NCBI GenBank assembly: GCA_022758945.1
Contig: JAEMQE010000077.1
Span: 1 to 6,110, forward strand
Direction of reading: 5' to 3'
DNA: 6,110 nt
Source of the DNA: Lentimicrobium sp.
GTDB taxonomy: Bacteria; Bacteroidota; Bacteroidia; Flavobacteriales; Flavobacteriaceae
Under the pieces are notes generated by a model that saw nothing but the letters and a program-made list of their open reading frames with translations, ran no database searches and was not told the origin of the DNA. The translations under genes and the position numbers were made by a program. Positions 1-3,200 of the stretch are shown piece by piece. Each line of letters begins with the position of its first letter. Within the stretch, counting starts at the first letter, position 1.

Positions 1-23
1 GAGGTTATAATAAACGAATTCAT

Positions 24-59
24 ACGTCAAACATAAAAAATATATTTATATTTTGACGT
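24..59. repeat. 8-bp inverted repeat with extendable stem
   Basis: ACGTCAAA at 24-31 is a perfect reverse complement of TTTGACGT at 52-59. Inside it, ATAAA (33-37) can pair with TTTAT (45-49), leaving a small internal mismatch and a 7-base loop. There is no U-tract next to it. It could be a regulator binding site or an mRNA structure; its right arm touches the direct repeat starting at 57. Confidence 0.5.
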
Positions 60-96
60 TAAAATACACAATAAATCGTTAAAATACACAAATCTA
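28..96 (-). promoter_or_regulatory. Candidate minus-strand promoter boxes (TAnnTTTG)
   Basis: Read on the minus strand, TAGATTTG (96-89) and TATGTTTG (35-28) both match TAnnTTTG, the -7 element described for Flavobacterium and Bacteroides. Neither has a clear TTG (-33) element at the usual 17-20 bp upstream, which weakens the call. If real, they would drive a gene lying to the left of the window, downstream of the large gene. In DNA this AT-rich such matches also arise by chance. Confidence 0.2.
57..91. repeat. 15-bp direct repeat, 20-bp period
   Basis: CGTTAAAATACACAA occurs at 57-71 and again, without mismatch, at 77-91, separated by five bases. A 20-bp step is close to two turns of the DNA helix, which would put both copies on the same face for a binding protein. 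It may instead be a simple local duplication. Confidence 0.75.
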
Positions 97-175
97 TACA
101 TTTTGTAAGTATAATCTTTGCGTAGTTATTATCGCAGAATTTTCTTTTGTAGTCAAATTGTATTGAATTAACCAC

Positions 176-216
176 AAAAAACCTCTCTACTCATTTTTTT
201 GAGTAGGAGGATTTTT
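176..216. terminator. Probable bidirectional intrinsic terminator
   Basis: Bases 182-193 (CCTCTCTACTCA) pair with 200-210 (TGAGTAGGAGG): 11 base pairs with a single bulged T at 186 and a 6-base T loop. Read on the minus strand, the stem is followed by six T (181-176); read on the plus strand, it is followed by A and five T (211-216). The flanking A and T runs can also pair. It lies about 60 bp past the TAG of the large gene and would end its transcript; the same hairpin would stop transcription from the left. Confidence 0.8.
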
Positions 217-228
217 ATATGGAAAGTT

Positions 229-259
229 AATAGGAAAAATTTTATGACATTTTCCTATT
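229..259. repeat. 10-bp inverted repeat just after the stop codon
   Basis: AATAGGAAAA at 229-238 is a perfect reverse complement of TTTTCCTATT at 250-259, with an 11-base spacer. It begins 13 bp beyond the stop codon of the large gene. The stem is mostly A/T and no U-tract follows on either strand, so it is not a good terminator alone. It could form a stem in the 3' end of the mRNA ahead of the terminator hairpin. Confidence 0.6.
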
Positions 260-272
260 CGAAGTTTTGATT

Positions 273-3200
273 CTAGTCATCAAACACAATAACTTTTTTA
301 CTTAGTTCCCCTTGTGAGGTTTTTAGTTTAGCAATATATACACCAGAGCTTACCTTTTTAATTGGTATTTGAATGTTTTTTTGTTCTTGATTTTCAGTTT
401 TTTCATTTTCGATTGTTTGTCCTGATATATTATATAATGAAACCTTGTTTACGGTTGTATCTGTTTTATTGTTTTTAATGAATAGTGTTTTTTTAGAATA
501 ATAAATTGTAATGTCATCGTTGGTAACGTTTTCTTTAACATTAAGTGATTGCGTTTGACTATTTACAAAGGTCAATGAGAATTGGTTGTTAAATTCACCT
601 ATTGCAAGTGTAGTCTTAAATTCACTATTTCTTAGGTCGTGATAAATTTTTGTTTGGTTGTCATACAAATATATGTTTGTGTTTGAGGGAATATTTTCCA
701 GTTCATCAATTTTTATTTTCACTTCACCTTCGTCTTTATTGACAATACCTAAAGGAATTGTTTGGTCAATATTAAAATCAGGTACTGCCTGAATTACAAA
801 TTTATTTTTGTTGATTTCCCAATACATATCATTTTCATTTACATCAAACATTGGAGCATCATAACCAATATCGAATTGATTAGTCGAATTACTATCTACT
901 CCAACTAATATTTGTCGATGCGCACCAATTGGTGATTCAAATCCTAATCTTATTTTTTGTCTAGAATCCCCACTTGTTTTTGCTGTTTCTCTTTTTTTCA
1001 TAAAAACAGAACTAGGGGTGCTTTCTCTTTGAAAAACGCGTTGGCTATTTTTGAAAAGTATTGAACCTCCTTGAACCACGGTTGGTATTTGAGCGCCTAC
1101 AACTTCAAAATCGATATAACCATCTATGAAAAATCCTTGAGCTACTGGTATGTATCGTTTAGGAATATTTGATCCTATTGCTCCATCATTTAAATTTAAT
1201 GTACTGTTGTTGATAGCTGCAACGCCTCCCATTAATGTATATGTTGCATATCCACCTTCATATTCAGCTAAAGTGTGATTGTTCGATAGCCCAAAATGAT
1301 CCCAAAAATAAAGTGCTCCACTAAAGGAATTTACGCTTGATCTGCATCCCAAACAATCTTTAAGATTGTCTTTTATAAATTCATCGGCATCAAGAGCTGA
1401 CGGATATGGATTTCCTATTAAATAACTATTATCCTGAGTCAAGTTCAATGTTATTGTTCCTGAATTTGGTTTTCCAATAAATGAATAGTTTTGTGTATCT
1501 GTAATATTAGCAACTCCGCCTGTACCTTTCATTGTAAATGCTTCGCCAACTTTTAATGTACCTTGACTTGTAATATGAGACCATTGATAATAATTTGCCC
1601 ATTCATCACCTTGGACTATTTGAGAGTTGTAAGACCAGATCCAACGATCTGAAGTTTTAATCGGATTTGATAAAGCACCATCAGCGAAATAAGCGCTATC
1701 GCCAAAGTTAATAGCAACTGGATTAGCAGAACTAGTGCCATCCTTAATAACATTCTTTATTGTATAGGGCATATTATTTAAGCTTCCCTGAATTGTACTT
1801 ACAGGCGATGACCAATAATTGTAATTGAAACTATTTTTCTTGCCTTGTTGATCACGTTTTATAAATCCTGTACTAGCTGGGTCTAAAATACTTTCACTAA
1901 CTTGATTTGTTGTATATTCTTTTTCAACTAATTGTGACTCTCCAACTAAATCTATATTTCCATCCAATTTTAAGTAATGAGTAATCCATAGACCTTGCCC
2001 ATTATTCTTTTCATCTAAAGCTTGTGAAGGCTGTGCAACGGTTAATTTTCCTGACTCCACTTTTAATCCTAATAATGTGATGTCTTTTGGAGTAGAATTT
2101 ATATTATGCAAACTTCTTACAATGTTCCAATCGATAAATGCTCCGTTAATACCTTTACTATTTGGATAATCCCAAACCGTGTTACCATAAGCCCACGGAG
2201 TTGTCGAGGTTGTATCTGTCCAATCGCCACCAATAACTGAATAATAGGGTAGTGGAGCGGTTTGTGGTTCGGCTGAAGTTATATTCTTTAATTTACCATC
2301 TACACCAACTCCAAAGTTTGGATTTAGATAGCCACAACCAAATTGATTCATTCTATAATACCCTTTTAAATTTGACCAAGTCAAACCATAAATAGGCATT
2401 GGAATAATTTCTCCATACACCACATTGTTACCGGTAGTTTGTTCTTTGATTTCTTGATTCATCATTTGGTGAATTTGCTCTTCGTTTAAAGCGACATTCC
2501 AAATTTTAAATTCATCAATCCAACCTTTAAAATAATTTATTGGATTATAAGGAGCGTTATTGTCTTGATCCATTGCGCCTAATAATGCTTTGTAATTATT
2601 TGCAATTGGTAAACTACTTCCGCTTTTAGTGCCCATTAAAATTCCATCAATATATAAATTATAGGTACTATTAGCATAAGTAACAGCAATGTGGTACCAT
2701 CTATTTGATCCAATTTTATAGGGTGAAGTTAAACTTCCTGTACCATTCCATCTAAAAGTAACATAATCATTTTGAACTCTCAAATCATAACCATTTCCAA
2801 GAACATTTCCATTTCTTTTAGAAAATATTGTTTGAATATTACTTGATGATGCTGCTGTTTTTACCCATACTTCGATACTGAAATTTGAATTTAAATCATA
2901 GTTTTGCTTTTTAAAATCTACATAATCATTAGTTCCATCAAAGTCCACCGTAGAACAATTAGAAATGACAACATTAACTGAACTTGAACAACCTTTTACT
3001 GTCCAAGTCAATACATAACTTCCCACCTCACCTGTAAAGATTGCGTCTGGATCATTTATATTAGAAAAAGTTCCTGTTCCACAGCTACTGGAACCAGTTA
3101 TAGACCAGGTGCCTAATTCTCCAGTTCCTAAGTCGTTACAAGTAATACATCCTGTAGGAATAGTGTATGAACCTTTGGTAGCATTTTGATTGGCTGTTTT

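Larger units (their letters stand above)
1..175. other. AT-rich intergenic stretch, no complete gene
   Basis: All frames are short. The plus frame from base 1 reads 11 residues to TAA at 34-36 and could be the tail of a converging gene. On the minus strand an ATG at 23-21 opens seven codons up to the window edge, without a visible ribosome binding site. Neither can be confirmed. The stretch otherwise holds the repeats and candidate promoter boxes listed separately; no tRNA or other RNA gene was recognised. Confidence 0.6.

Noticed and set aside
1..23. Start of a next minus-strand gene at ATG 23-21 (MNSFIIT...)
   Set aside because: Only seven codons are visible, there is no clear ribosome binding site, and it competes with the convergent-gene reading.
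1..36. Tail of a plus-strand gene (11 codons, EVIINEFIRQT then TAA)
   Set aside because: Too short to judge. It would fit a convergent neighbour and the bidirectional terminator, but any random AT-rich frame could look like this.
24..59. Inverted repeat as a transcription terminator
   Set aside because: The stem is weak apart from the outer eight pairs, and no U-tract follows on either strand.
2340..2440. A second LamG domain starting at NLKGYYRMNQ
   Set aside because: The segment resembles the lead-in to a LamG domain, but the diagnostic WxHIAVTY, LYIDG and IDEFKIWN strands do not recur after it.
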